Shown here: positions 1 through 8,635 of the stretch, in pieces
Layout of the letters: the number at the start of each line of letters is the position of its first letter
Numbering within the stretch: the first letter of the stretch is position 1
NCBI RefSeq assembly: GCF_028823535.1
Contig: NZ_JAQIYM010000009.1
Location: 186,001 to 250,000, forward strand
DNA: 64,000 nt
Origin: Pseudomonas serbica
GTDB taxonomy: Bacteria; Pseudomonadota; Gammaproteobacteria; Pseudomonadales; Pseudomonadaceae
Direction: 5' to 3'
Position numbers and translations under genes: made by a program
Notes under the pieces: generated by a model
The model's database searches: none
Seen by the model: only the letters and a program-made list of their open reading frames with translations
Told to the model about the DNA's origin: nothing

Positions 1-179
1 ACGACGTGAAAAACGGCAAGCAACTGTGGGAAGGCCGCCTGCCGGCAGGCGCGCAAACCACGCCGATGACCTACACCGGCAAGGATGGCAAGCAATACGT
101 GCTGGTCGTGGCGGGTGGTCACGGCTCGCTGGGCACCAAACAGGGTGACTATGTGATTGCGTACAAACTGTCGGAGTAA
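1..179 (+). CDS. gcd: Quinoprotein (PQQ) glucose dehydrogenase, C-terminal end (partial)
   Basis: Only the last 59 codons lie in the window, read in the frame starting at base 3 and ending with TAA at 177-179. The residues include NGKQLWEGRLPAGAQTTPM, then KQYVLVVAGGHG and GDYVIAYKL. This is the closing blade of the PQQ beta-propeller of membrane-bound glucose dehydrogenase, where the GGH-G segment precedes a short YVIAYKL-type C-terminus. The enzyme oxidises glucose to gluconolactone in the periplasm and passes electrons to ubiquinone. The N-terminal membrane helices and the PQQ ligands are outside the window. Another membrane PQQ dehydrogenase of the same family cannot be fully excluded. 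Confidence 0.85.
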   Translation, partial: DVKNGKQLWEGRLPAGAQTTPMTYTGKDGKQYVLVVAGGHGSLGTKQGDYVIAYKLSE

Positions 180-200
180 GCAATATCCGTAGTTAACGCC

Positions 201-232
201 AAGGCGACTCTCGCAAGGGGGTCGCCTTTTTT
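201..232 (+). terminator. Rho-independent terminator of gcd
   Basis: GGCGAC at 203-208 pairs with GTCGCC at 221-226 and is followed by six T residues. It lies 20 bases after the gcd stop codon. Confidence 0.85.
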
Positions 233-494
233 GTGCCTTGAAACCGGCGCTCGGCACCTTGCCTCAACGCCACAGCCGTCTAACATCAAACAAAAGGAAA
301 TTTTGTCCCAATCCCCTCAAGTTGAAGGACTCGACTACCGACACAGTACTCATCGGGCAATTGCCCAGACCACAGCAAATCGGCCAAGCTGCAGGCAAAA
401 TCCCGCAGGGTGGATTGTCCCTTTGACTGACATCACGGGATTGCCAATACTCATGGCAACTTGATGCTACCCGCACGGAACAAGGAATAACCCT
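233..494. other. Intergenic region upstream of bifA
   Basis: No gene, repeat or RNA structure is convincing here. A purine-rich stretch, AAGGAATAA at 482-490, is the likely ribosome binding site for the TTG start at 495. Short open frames exist on both strands but lack a Shine-Dalgarno sequence and any recognisable protein character. Confidence 0.5.
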
Positions 495-2546
495 TTGAAG
501 CTGGAACTCAAGAACAGCTTGTCGGTGAAGTTGCTCCGGGTCGTGCTCCTGTCGGCATTGATCGTCGGCGTGGTCTTGAGCTGCGCGCAGATCGTTTTCG
601 ATGCCTATAAAACGCGCCAGGCCGTCGCCGGCGATGCCGAACGCATCCTCGACATGTTCCGCGACCCCTCGACCCAGGCCGTCTACAGCCTGGACCGGGA
701 AATGGGCATGCAGGTAATCGAAGGCCTGTTTCAGGATGATGCCGTGCGCCAGGCGTCCATAGGCCATCCCAACGAAGCCATGCTGGCGCAGAAATCCCGT
801 GAGTTGCAGCACTCCAGCAGTCGTTGGCTGACCGACCTGATCCTGGGCAAGGAACGCACCTTCACTACCCAGTTGGTCGGACGCGGCCCCTACAGCGAGT
901 ATTACGGCGACCTGAGCATCACCCTCGACACCGCCACCTACGGCAAGGGCTTCATCGTCAGTTCGGTGATCATCTTCATATCCGGGGTATTGCGTGCTCT
1001 GGCGATGGGGCTGGTGCTGTACCTGGTCTATCACTGGCTATTGACCAAACCCCTGTCGCGCATCATCGAGCACCTGACCGAAATCAATCCCGACCGTCCC
1101 AGTGAGCACAAGATTCCGCTGCTCAAGGGCCACGAGAAAAACGAACTGGGGCTGTGGATCAACACCGCCAATCAGTTGCTGGAATCCATCGAGCGCAACA
1201 CTCACCTGCGCCACGAAGCGGAAAACAGCCTGTTGCGCATGGCCCAGTACGATTTCCTCACCGGCCTGCCGAACCGCCAGCAATTGCAAACGCAACTGGA
1301 CAAGATCCTGGTCGATGCCGGCAAGTTGCAACGCCGGGTCGCGGTGCTGTGTGTCGGGCTCGATGACTTCAAAGGCATCAACGAACAGTTCAGCTATCAG
1401 ACCGGTGACCAGCTGCTGCTGGCCCTGGCCGATCGCCTGCGTGCGCACAGCGGACGCCTTGGCGCCCTCGCCCGCCTGGGTGGCGACCAGTTCGCACTGG
1501 TGCAGGCCGATATCGAGCAACCCTACGAAGCCGCCGAACTGGCGCAAAGCATTCTCGATGACCTGGAAGCGCCGTTTGCCCTGGATCATCAGCAGATCCG
1601 CCTGCGCGCCACCATCGGCATCACCTTGTTCCCGGAAGATGGCGACAGTACCGAGAAGCTGCTGCAAAAAGCCGAGCAGACCATGACCCTGGCCAAGACT
1701 CGCTCGCGCAACCGCTATCAGTTCTATATCGCCAGCGTCGATACCGAAATGCGTCGGCGTCGCGAACTGGAAAAAGACCTGCGCGACGCACTGACGCGCG
1801 ACCAGTTCTACCTGGTCTACCAACCGCAGATCAGCTATCGCGATCACCGGGTAGTCGGCGTCGAAGCGTTGATTCGCTGGCAGCATCCCGAACACGGGAT
1901 GGTACCCCCGGACCTGTTCATCCCGCTGGCCGAACAAAACGGCACCATCATCGCCATCGGTGAATGGGTGCTGGACCAGGCCTGCAAACAGTTGCGCGAC
2001 TGGCACGACCAGGGCTTCAGCGACCTGCGCATGGCGGTGAACCTGTCCACCGTGCAGCTGCACCACGCCGAGTTGCCACGGGTGGTCAACAACCTGTTGC
2101 AGATGTATCGCCTGCCCCCGCGCAGCCTGGAGCTGGAAGTCACCGAGACCGGCCTGATGGAGGACATCAGCACCGCCGCCCAGCATTTGCTCAGCCTGCG
2201 CCGCTCCGGCGCGCTGATCGCGATCGATGACTTCGGTACGGGTTATTCGTCGCTGAGCTATCTGAAAAGCCTGCCACTGGACAAGATCAAGATCGACAAG
2301 AGCTTCGTTCAGGACCTGCTCGATGACGACGACGACGCGACCATCGTTCGCGCCATCATTCAACTGGGCAAGAGCCTGGGCATGCAGGTGATTGCCGAAG
2401 GCGTGGAAACCTTGGAGCAGGAGGCCTACATCATTTCCGAAGGCTGCCACGAGGGTCAGGGCTACTTCTACAGCAAGCCCCTGCCGGCGCGGGAACTGAG
2501 CGCTTACCTGAGGCAGGCCCAGCGCAGCAACGCCGCCATCCTGTAA
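495..2546 (+). CDS. bifA: BifA-type cyclic-di-GMP phosphodiesterase (degenerate GGDEF + EAL)
   Basis: The 683-residue protein is predicted to degrade c-di-GMP at the inner membrane and so favour motility over biofilm. It has a transmembrane helix near residues 10-34, a periplasmic segment, a second helix near 155-180, a HAMP-like linker, a GGDEF domain and an EAL domain. The cyclase signature reads GGDQF at 329-333, which predicts no cyclase activity. The EAL domain is complete, with EAL at 457-459, NLSTVQL, the TETG motif, DDFGTGYSSL and AEGVE. The GGDQF-plus-EAL combination, the length and the nearby imelysin cluster all match P. aeruginosa BifA (PA4367). The start is TTG with AAGGAATAA upstream. 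Identity is confident; activity is inferred from motifs. Confidence 0.88.
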   Translation: MKLELKNSLSVKLLRVVLLSALIVGVVLSCAQIVFDAYKTRQAVAGDAERILDMFRDPSTQAVYSLDREMGMQVIEGLFQDDAVRQASIGHPNEAMLAQKSRELQHSSSRWLTDLILGKERTFTTQLVGRGPYSEYYGDLSITLDTATYGKGFIVSSVIIFISGVLRALAMGLVLYLVYHWLLTKPLSRIIEHLTEINPDRPSEHKIPLLKGHEKNELGLWINTANQLLESIERNTHLRHEAENSLLRMAQYDFLTGLPNRQQLQTQLDKILVDAGKLQRRVAVLCVGLDDFKGINEQFSYQTGDQLLLALADRLRAHSGRLGALARLGGDQFALVQADIEQPYEAAELAQSILDDLEAPFALDHQQIRLRATIGITLFPEDGDSTEKLLQKAEQTMTLAKTRSRNRYQFYIASVDTEMRRRRELEKDLRDALTRDQFYLVYQPQISYRDHRVVGVEALIRWQHPEHGMVPPDLFIPLAEQNGTIIAIGEWVLDQACKQLRDWHDQGFSDLRMAVNLSTVQLHHAELPRVVNNLLQMYRLPPRSLELEVTETGLMEDISTAAQHLLSLRRSGALIAIDDFGTGYSSLSYLKSLPLDKIKIDKSFVQDLLDDDDDATIVRAIIQLGKSLGMQVIAEGVETLEQEAYIISEGCHEGQGYFYSKPLPARELSAYLRQAQRSNAAIL

Positions 2547-2549
2547 TCC

Positions 2550-2650
2550 CTGCAGGAGCGAGCCTGTTCGCTATGGACGTCAGGGCGGCGCGTTTATCCA
2601 GACAGCACGCGTTATCGTTAACGTCCATCGCGAGCAGGCTCGCCCCTACC
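2550..2650. repeat. REP-like inverted repeat pair
   Basis: The arm at 2553-2580 (GGAGCGAGCCTGTTCGC core, then TATGGACGT) is mirrored at 2621-2648 (ACGTCCATCG, then CGAGCAGGCTCGCC). This is the usual Pseudomonas extragenic palindromic doublet with a central spacer of about 40 bases. It lies just after the bifA stop and may also stabilise or end that transcript. Confidence 0.8.
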
Positions 2651-2686
2651 GGTGAATAAGAAATATTTCCAACCACAACCCTTTAC

Positions 2687-2713
2687 ACATAATGCGAAAG
2701 ATTTGCATTATGT
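2687..2713. promoter_or_regulatory. 27-bp dyad operator, possibly Fur-type, upstream of the imelysin gene
   Basis: ACATAATGC at 2687-2695 is repeated perfectly inverted as GCATTATGT at 2705-2713 with a 9-base spacer. It lies 58-84 bases before the imelysin start. The AATGC...GCATT spacing resembles divergent Fur sites and imelysins are iron-linked, but the match to the 19-bp Fur consensus is only partial. Another dimeric regulator is possible. Confidence 0.45.
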
Positions 2714-2770
2714 CGTCGTTTTGCGCGCTGGACGCGTTATACCACCCCCTCTCGAAGCAGGATGTTCGCC

Positions 2771-4126
2771 ATGATTCGTATGCCTCTGGCTACCGCCAGT
2801 CTGTTGGCCATCGCAATTTCCCTCGCCGGTTGCGGTGAAGGCAAAGACAAAGAAAAAGCTGCCGCTCCTGCGCCAGCGGCCAGCACTGCCGCAGCACCGG
2901 CTGCTCCAGCGGCTGCACCTGCCGCTGCCAGCAAGGTCGACGAAGCCGCTGCCAAAGCCGTTGTCGCGCATTACGCCGACATGGTTTTCGCCGTTTACAG
3001 CGATGCCGAATCCACCGCGAAAACCCTGCAAACCGCCGTCGATGCCTTCCTCGCCAAGCCGAACGCCGACACCCTCAAAGCCGCCAAGGCTGCCTGGATC
3101 GCTGCCCGCGTTCCTTACCTGCAGAGCGAAGTGTTCCGCTTCGGCAACACCATCATCGACGACTGGGAAGGTCAGGTGAACGCCTGGCCACTGGACGAAG
3201 GCCTGATCGACTACGTCGACAAATCCTACGAGCACGCCTTGGGTAACCCTGGCGCCACTGCCAACATCATCGCCAATACTGAAGTCCAGGTCGGCGAAGA
3301 CAAGGTCGACGTGAAGGACATCACCCCGGAGAAACTCGCCAGCCTGAACGAGCTGGGCGGTTCCGAGGCCAACGTCGCCACTGGCTACCACGCCATCGAA
3401 TTCCTGCTCTGGGGCCAGGACCTGAACGGCACCGGCCCTGGCGCCGGCAACCGCCCAGCTTCGGACTACCTGGAAGGCAAAGGCGCCACCGGCGGTCACA
3501 ACGATCGTCGCCGTGCTTACCTGAAATCCGTGACCCAATTGCTGGTCAGCGACCTGGAAGAAATGGTCGGCAACTGGAAGCCGAACGTGGCCGACAACTA
3601 CCGCGCCACCCTGGAAGCGGAACCGGCTGAAAGCGGCCTGCGCAAAATGTTGTTCGGCATGGGCAGCCTGTCCTTGGGCGAACTGGCGGGCGAGCGCATG
3701 AAGGTTTCCCTGGAGGCCAACTCCCCGGAAGACGAACACGACTGCTTCAGCGACAACACCCACAACTCGCAGTTCTACGATGCCAAGGGCATCCGTAACG
3801 TGTACCTGGGCGAATACACCCGTGTCGATGGCACCAAAATGACCGGCGCCAGCCTGTCGTCCCTGGTCGCCAAGGCCGACCCTGCAGCCGACACCGCGCT
3901 CAAGGCCGACCTGGCCGCCACCGAAGCCAAGATGCAGGTGATCGTCGATCACGCCAACAAGGGCGAGCACTACGACCAGCTGATCGCTGCTGGCAACACC
4001 GCCGGCAACCAGATCGTCCGTGACGCCATCGCATCGCTGGTCAAGCAGACCGGTTCGATCGAAGCCGCCGCTGGCAAACTGGGTATCAGCGACCTGAACC
4101 CGGACAACGCCGATCACGAGTTCTGA
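2771..4126 (+). CDS. Imelysin-family lipoprotein (IcmP-like)
   Basis: The 451-residue protein has a lipoprotein signal (MIRMPLATASLLAIAISLAGC) with lipobox LAGC, so it should be anchored in the envelope facing the periplasm. A low-complexity Ala/Pro linker follows, then an imelysin domain with the family motif GYHAIE (GxHxxE, residues 205-210). Imelysins include the insulin-cleaving protein IcmP and iron-regulated proteins, and an iron-uptake role is favoured. ATG 2771 is chosen over ATG 2762 because GCAGGA sits about 8 bases before it, while the upstream ATG overlaps that site. The position matches PA4370, first gene of the imelysin/DUF1111/imelysin/DUF1513 group. In this genome the toxin-like gene separates it from the rest of the group. 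Confidence 0.85.
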   Translation: MIRMPLATASLLAIAISLAGCGEGKDKEKAAAPAPAASTAAAPAAPAAAPAAASKVDEAAAKAVVAHYADMVFAVYSDAESTAKTLQTAVDAFLAKPNADTLKAAKAAWIAARVPYLQSEVFRFGNTIIDDWEGQVNAWPLDEGLIDYVDKSYEHALGNPGATANIIANTEVQVGEDKVDVKDITPEKLASLNELGGSEANVATGYHAIEFLLWGQDLNGTGPGAGNRPASDYLEGKGATGGHNDRRRAYLKSVTQLLVSDLEEMVGNWKPNVADNYRATLEAEPAESGLRKMLFGMGSLSLGELAGERMKVSLEANSPEDEHDCFSDNTHNSQFYDAKGIRNVYLGEYTRVDGTKMTGASLSSLVAKADPAADTALKADLAATEAKMQVIVDHANKGEHYDQLIAAGNTAGNQIVRDAIASLVKQTGSIEAAAGKLGISDLNPDNADHEF

Positions 4127-4150
4127 TCAACGCAGGCTAGCCTGTCCAAT

Positions 4151-4183
4151 AAAAATGCCCCGACACGTTCGGGGCATTTTTTT
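4151..4183. terminator. Bidirectional terminator between imelysin and toxin-like gene
   Basis: The stem AATGCCCCGA...TCGGGGCATT is flanked by A and T runs on both sides, so it can serve both convergent genes. Confidence 0.85.
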
Positions 4184-4198
4184 GCCGCTTCGCCAGCC

Positions 4199-7100
4199 TC
4201 AGATGCGGAGAATGAAAATATTGACCGCGCCACCACCCACTGGCCGCTGGATACCGCCGATCAATGTGACCAGGTTGTTGGTGGCTTGCGCTTGAATGAA
4301 CAACGCACGGGTCGCCGAATCCATCAGGTCAGTCCTTGGACCGACATAGTGGCGGCCTTCGACCACGTCCCCCGCGACGCGTCGTAATGTCAGCCAATAC
4401 AGCGCCTCACGCCCCGGACGCCTGAAAATCAGTTCGGACACGGCACCGCCAGCGACCAACTCGTAGCGACTGCCGGTCAATCGCTCGATCATCAATGCCC
4501 TTAGCGTGCTTCCCGACCTGCTGCTCAGCGCGTCATGCAACAGTAATGGAATCCCGTCAGTGCTGAAATTCAGCCGACTGTAATAACCCGGCAGACTATT
4601 GAGCGGCCAAGTCCCATCGTGCGCCCTCGGCGTTCTCGGCAGCATGGACAACGGATCGCCCAGTGAAACACGGTTTCCCACCGGCCAGAAACGCCAGTTC
4701 TGCAGGGTTCGTCGCAGAGCCGCGATCCCCCAGCCGGTCAGTCCCGCTGGATTGGCCCGATTGAACAGCACGTTGGCCACCTGCAACTGCGTCGCCGCGG
4801 TGAACGTCGGGAACCCGTCTCCCACGTACGCGGCGATACTTTTCTCGAAAGACAAATCAAGCGGATGGACCCACCGGGACAGTGCGCCATTGAACGTCGC
4901 CACTCGTGGCTGGCTAAACCGATCAGTCCCAAGCAAGTGCTCGAATTGGGCAAAGGTATTGATCTCAATGGCCGGGTCGTACATGAACACGACACCACTT
5001 CTCATGGTTGTCCCTTGCGGCAGGATCGGAAAATAGCGCTCATCGATCTTCACATAGTCGCGCCCGACCAACGCCGGGGCGCCCGCCGTTCGTCGATAGA
5101 TCCCCATTTCAGCGTTTTGCACCTGAAGTTCGGCGGAATCGATGGTTTGCCCCCAATCGGCAAATTTCTCGTTGGGTGGACGGACTGGGCGCGCCGGAGC
5201 GGTAGTCGCTCGACTCGGCCCCGGTGTCGGTTCGATGGGAGCCGGTCGGCTGGCGTCGACAACACTCCCGCCGCTCCACGAGCGCGGCAAATCCAGTCCT
5301 CTGAGGCGTAGACGCAAACGTTCAGGAGAAACCGTCAGATACGGGTCGAAGACATTCAGGGTCGAACCTGAGCGCAAGTAATGAACCAGGTTCAACTCAA
5401 ACTCGCTTTCACGTCCTCGCGGAAAAACGAACGAATCGAATACGCGCCTGGCCTGAGTTTCGTCAAGAAACGGATAGAGATCCCTGAGTGCTCTTTCCGT
5501 GAACCCGCCGCCCAACCCGGGCGCATCGCGATGAGTGCCGATTTCCCAGTGCCCTGCCGAATCCCGGCGAATCGGTGAGTAATGCCACTGGATCGGTTTG
5601 CGAGCATCCCTGACTCGCCAGGCTTCCTCGAAACCTTCATCCAGGATCGCGTACCAATGGTTTTGGTCACTGAGGAAATAATGCTTTGAACCATCGGGTT
5701 TCGACGTCCTGTAGTAGATGCCCTTGCCCTCCCACCCTGGCAAAGGCAACAGACCCTCGGGTTTTTTCCCGAGGGCCATTTCCGGGTTCAACCCTCGAGC
5801 GCCGGGAGCGCTTTTCAGTCCGCCACTGACAGAGCGCATGCCGATCACGCCATCGGCCAGCGCCCCGACAAACTCGCCCAATGCCCGGACTACGTGGTGG
5901 GCCGCACCGGCCCGATCCCCCAGGTTCGCCGCCTCTACCGCGCTGAAGACAGAAAACAGGCTCCTGGCCAGGCCGATCGGCAGCGTCACCCGCACCGGCA
6001 ACACCATCGTCAGGACATCGACCGCCGTGGTGGCAATGGCAAGCCCGGTCTCGACATTGGTTTGTTCGGTGGTGGTCACTTGTGCCGCGGCATCGTTGAT
6101 CGCGAAGTTGACCTCAGTCTCGTAGGCGTCTTCAAAAACGTTGTTCGCGATCCTGGACATGTGAACCATCGAGAAATCGCCCCGGCCTTTCAACGTGGCC
6201 AGGACCTGAGGCTGGAACGCCCGCTCTACCCGCCCGACCAGGTATTCACGCCAGTGACTGTTGTGGGTGAAATCTGGCACGAAGCGCTCACCGACAAACT
6301 CATGGAACACCCGGCCGCCAGGAGCCTGCGGCGTATACACCACAATCGAGCCGCCAGCCACGGAGGTACGGAACAACAACACCCCGCGCACCCGTTGACC
6401 GCGCAGTTTCAAATGCTCTACCACTACCCGATGCCCCTCGACCTCGCGACGCCGATGGTCGTCGACCGGCACATCGAGCACCGCCTGGACCCAGGCGAAA
6501 CCGCGCGCCAACCTGTCCGGGTAAAAATCGCCATTGATCTTGGCTTCAATGGCGTCCAGGCGCAGCTGCCGCTCCATGGTCCGGACATAATTGCGCTTGC
6601 GAAGCGCCGCCCCCGGGGACGTGATCAAGGCGTCCTTCAAAAACGCGTTATGGCTTTGACCGACGTTGAGCCTGCGCACCAGTTCCTTGACCTGCTCGAG
6701 ACTCAAGCCGGCAAAAGTCTCGGCCGCTTGCGCTGCAAGCATATCCTCGGGCCGCAAGGCTTCATCGGGCTTGTCGCTGCCCTCGGTCTTCAAGGTCAGC
6801 CTGGAGAATTCGGTGAAGTTGAAATCCAGTCCACCGATGTTTTCCAGAGCCAGTTCGGTCAACGTCCGCCGACGGTGCTGGAACTGCGGCTTGCCGGGGT
6901 TCTGGATGCTGGAACCAGGGGCACCGGGAGCGATGATAATCGCAGGGACTGATGGATCCCGACTGTGGACGATGAGGTCATCCGGATTTACCGTCAGGCC
7001 GTATTCGGACTCAAGTACCGCGCGCAGTCGGCGATTGCTGTAGGCCAACAGGTCGCGGCGATCGCTGAACTGGGCTAATGAGGGAAACCCTTCGGGCTCG

Positions 7101-8443
7101 GACAGGTTGGCCAGCTCCTCGCCATAACTGGCAATCGCAGCGGCCCAGGCATTTCTGTCGGTCTCGTCTGCATCCTGCAGGAAGACCGCCAACCGGGCCT
7201 GGCAACGTTTCTTGATCCTCGCCCACAACACCGGTTCGATATCAAAGGCACGGTGTAGATCGGTCACCCGGTCACAGCCGCGGGGCAAGTCCGCCTTATC
7301 GATGTGCGCCCCCGAGGCCTGGTACCTGGCGAGGGTCGAGGCGAGGTTTTCCCGAATCATCAGGCATTGTGATTCGACGCCATGACTGAAGGGGGAGTCC
7401 AGACGCTCAAGGTAGTGCAGCCGATCGCGCACAGGGGCAGCGCGATGCAGCGCCAGGCCGCGTGCCTGGTCCTTGTCGGCCACCCAGGCCAACAGCGAGG
7501 CGAACTCGGCGCCATGACCCAAGCGTCGATGCAGTTCATGGTCAAGACTGGCCAACGATTCGAACGCCTCAAGGCCAGCGTCCGGGATAAACAACAACAC
7601 CCGGCCCACATTCGCTGGCGGCGCCACGGGACGAGCCGTCAGGGGGACGTCCTTGGTGTCCCACTTCACCTCCGCGTCTTGCGGATCCCGAGCGGTCAGG
7701 ATGAAAGCTCCATGCAAGGGGATCGGGGCAGCCTCATCGTCCTTGAGCGCCACGCCATACACACAAGGACGATAGGTGTTCAAAAACTGTCGGGCCTGGG
7801 CATTCGGGTAACGCAACACCTTGGCAAACAGCGCCTCATCGGTGGCGTCGAGCAGGCCATCGCTTTTAAGCAGGGCGACCTCGTTTTTCAGCGCCTCGGT
7901 GCGAATATCAATCAACCATTGCTTGCGGGTTCGCGAATCGGTCGAGCTCACGGCGCCAGCCCAGTAGGCATCCAGGTACTGTCCATAGTGCGACAGCAGG
8001 TTCCCGGCCAGGCCATCGAGGAACGTGTCGAACGCAGCGGGCGTTAACGCGGTAAAGAGCGTTGGCTCCCCGCCCGCTTCGGGTACACGATAAAAGCGGG
8101 CCTGCCGACCGGCAAAGCCTGCGGCTTGCCCAGTGACGATACGTTGCACCACCGCATCCATCAGGCTGGACAACAATGCCTGGATATCGGATGTATCGTC
8201 CGGCTCGCCACCGGTGGATGTGTCGTCATTTTCGCGACACTTGATAAAGCTGCGCAGCAGATCCAGGCGCGGCGTCACGTCGGGGAACGCCTGATCGAAG
8301 CGCTGTTGCACGAAAGCATGGAAAGCAGGCTGGTTCTGGAACAGCTCTGCGGTCTGGATATCCAGTGCCGACAGTTTCCTCCCCAGGAGGATCTGTAAAG
8401 GGTTGTCCCGCATGGCAGGCAGTGTTGAATGTTCATGCAGCAT
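4199..8443 (-). CDS. Large dermonecrotic-toxin-like protein (DUF6543-type)
   Basis: The 1414-residue protein resembles the large Pseudomonas proteins annotated as dermonecrotic toxin or DUF6543 proteins. I recognise the family by its overall pattern, not by an alignment. Its order is: an N-terminal helical region; a conserved middle (about 530-760) containing GGLDFNFTEFSRL and SHWREYLVGRVERAF, which I take as the toxin membrane-localisation domain; two hydrophobic stretches (about 795-870) that could insert into a membrane; a GIYYRT...WYAILDEG module; a Pro/Ala-rich linker (about 1070-1100); and a C-terminal module of about 310 residues. No Sec signal, RHS repeats or secretion gene is visible nearby. 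ATG 8443 is preferred over the upstream frame start at 8497 because AGAAGAGA lies just before it. The catalytic activity is unknown. No immunity gene is visible next to its 3' end. Confidence 0.7.
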   Translation of the reverse strand: MLHEHSTLPAMRDNPLQILLGRKLSALDIQTAELFQNQPAFHAFVQQRFDQAFPDVTPRLDLLRSFIKCRENDDTSTGGEPDDTSDIQALLSSLMDAVVQRIVTGQAAGFAGRQARFYRVPEAGGEPTLFTALTPAAFDTFLDGLAGNLLSHYGQYLDAYWAGAVSSTDSRTRKQWLIDIRTEALKNEVALLKSDGLLDATDEALFAKVLRYPNAQARQFLNTYRPCVYGVALKDDEAAPIPLHGAFILTARDPQDAEVKWDTKDVPLTARPVAPPANVGRVLLFIPDAGLEAFESLASLDHELHRRLGHGAEFASLLAWVADKDQARGLALHRAAPVRDRLHYLERLDSPFSHGVESQCLMIRENLASTLARYQASGAHIDKADLPRGCDRVTDLHRAFDIEPVLWARIKKRCQARLAVFLQDADETDRNAWAAAIASYGEELANLSEPEGFPSLAQFSDRRDLLAYSNRRLRAVLESEYGLTVNPDDLIVHSRDPSVPAIIIAPGAPGSSIQNPGKPQFQHRRRTLTELALENIGGLDFNFTEFSRLTLKTEGSDKPDEALRPEDMLAAQAAETFAGLSLEQVKELVRRLNVGQSHNAFLKDALITSPGAALRKRNYVRTMERQLRLDAIEAKINGDFYPDRLARGFAWVQAVLDVPVDDHRRREVEGHRVVVEHLKLRGQRVRGVLLFRTSVAGGSIVVYTPQAPGGRVFHEFVGERFVPDFTHNSHWREYLVGRVERAFQPQVLATLKGRGDFSMVHMSRIANNVFEDAYETEVNFAINDAAAQVTTTEQTNVETGLAIATTAVDVLTMVLPVRVTLPIGLARSLFSVFSAVEAANLGDRAGAAHHVVRALGEFVGALADGVIGMRSVSGGLKSAPGARGLNPEMALGKKPEGLLPLPGWEGKGIYYRTSKPDGSKHYFLSDQNHWYAILDEGFEEAWRVRDARKPIQWHYSPIRRDSAGHWEIGTHRDAPGLGGGFTERALRDLYPFLDETQARRVFDSFVFPRGRESEFELNLVHYLRSGSTLNVFDPYLTVSPERLRLRLRGLDLPRSWSGGSVVDASRPAPIEPTPGPSRATTAPARPVRPPNEKFADWGQTIDSAELQVQNAEMGIYRRTAGAPALVGRDYVKIDERYFPILPQGTTMRSGVVFMYDPAIEINTFAQFEHLLGTDRFSQPRVATFNGALSRWVHPLDLSFEKSIAAYVGDGFPTFTAATQLQVANVLFNRANPAGLTGWGIAALRRTLQNWRFWPVGNRVSLGDPLSMLPRTPRAHDGTWPLNSLPGYYSRLNFSTDGIPLLLHDALSSRSGSTLRALMIERLTGSRYELVAGGAVSELIFRRPGREALYWLTLRRVAGDVVEGRHYVGPRTDLMDSATRALFIQAQATNNLVTLIGGIQRPVGGGAVNIFILRI

Positions 8444-8500
8444 GGCGCATCTCTTCTGTGGGTGAACTACCCTCATCGTGCCCCTGCGCCATCCCACCGG

Positions 8501-8528
8501 TGCGTTACATATGTATGGCGTGCGTTAC
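8501..8528 (-). promoter_or_regulatory. Direct repeat TGCGTTAC in the divergent promoter region
   Basis: TGCGTTAC occurs at 8501-8508 and 8521-8528, exactly 20 bases apart, with CATATG between. It lies 58-85 bases upstream of the toxin-like start and about 110 bases before the DUF1111 start. Two-turn spacing suits a regulator binding one face of DNA, but no known consensus was recognised. Confidence 0.25.
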
Positions 8529-8635
8529 GCCTCGGGTCGTTGTCCCAAATCAGGCAAACGATAATTCCTCTTATTTAAAACCCCCTGCCCTGTTAGACTT
8601 TGCGCCCTTGTTTTGCTCGTCTTGCAGGATGTCTG

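Noticed and set aside
231..464. Small open frames in the gap before bifA
   Set aside because: They overlap the gcd terminator, lack ribosome sites and show no protein-like character.
1479..1493. GGDQF in place of GGDEF as a possible novel mutation
   Set aside because: It is the known signature of BifA and supports the assignment rather than being new.
4199..8443. RHS/YD-repeat or type VI effector interpretation of the large gene
   Set aside because: No YD repeats, PAAR, VgrG or cleavage motif was seen, and no adaptor or immunity gene adjoins it.
8563..8583. GATAATTCCTCTTATTT before the di-heme gene as a Fur box
   Set aside because: Only the left half matches; the right half departs too much to list as a site.
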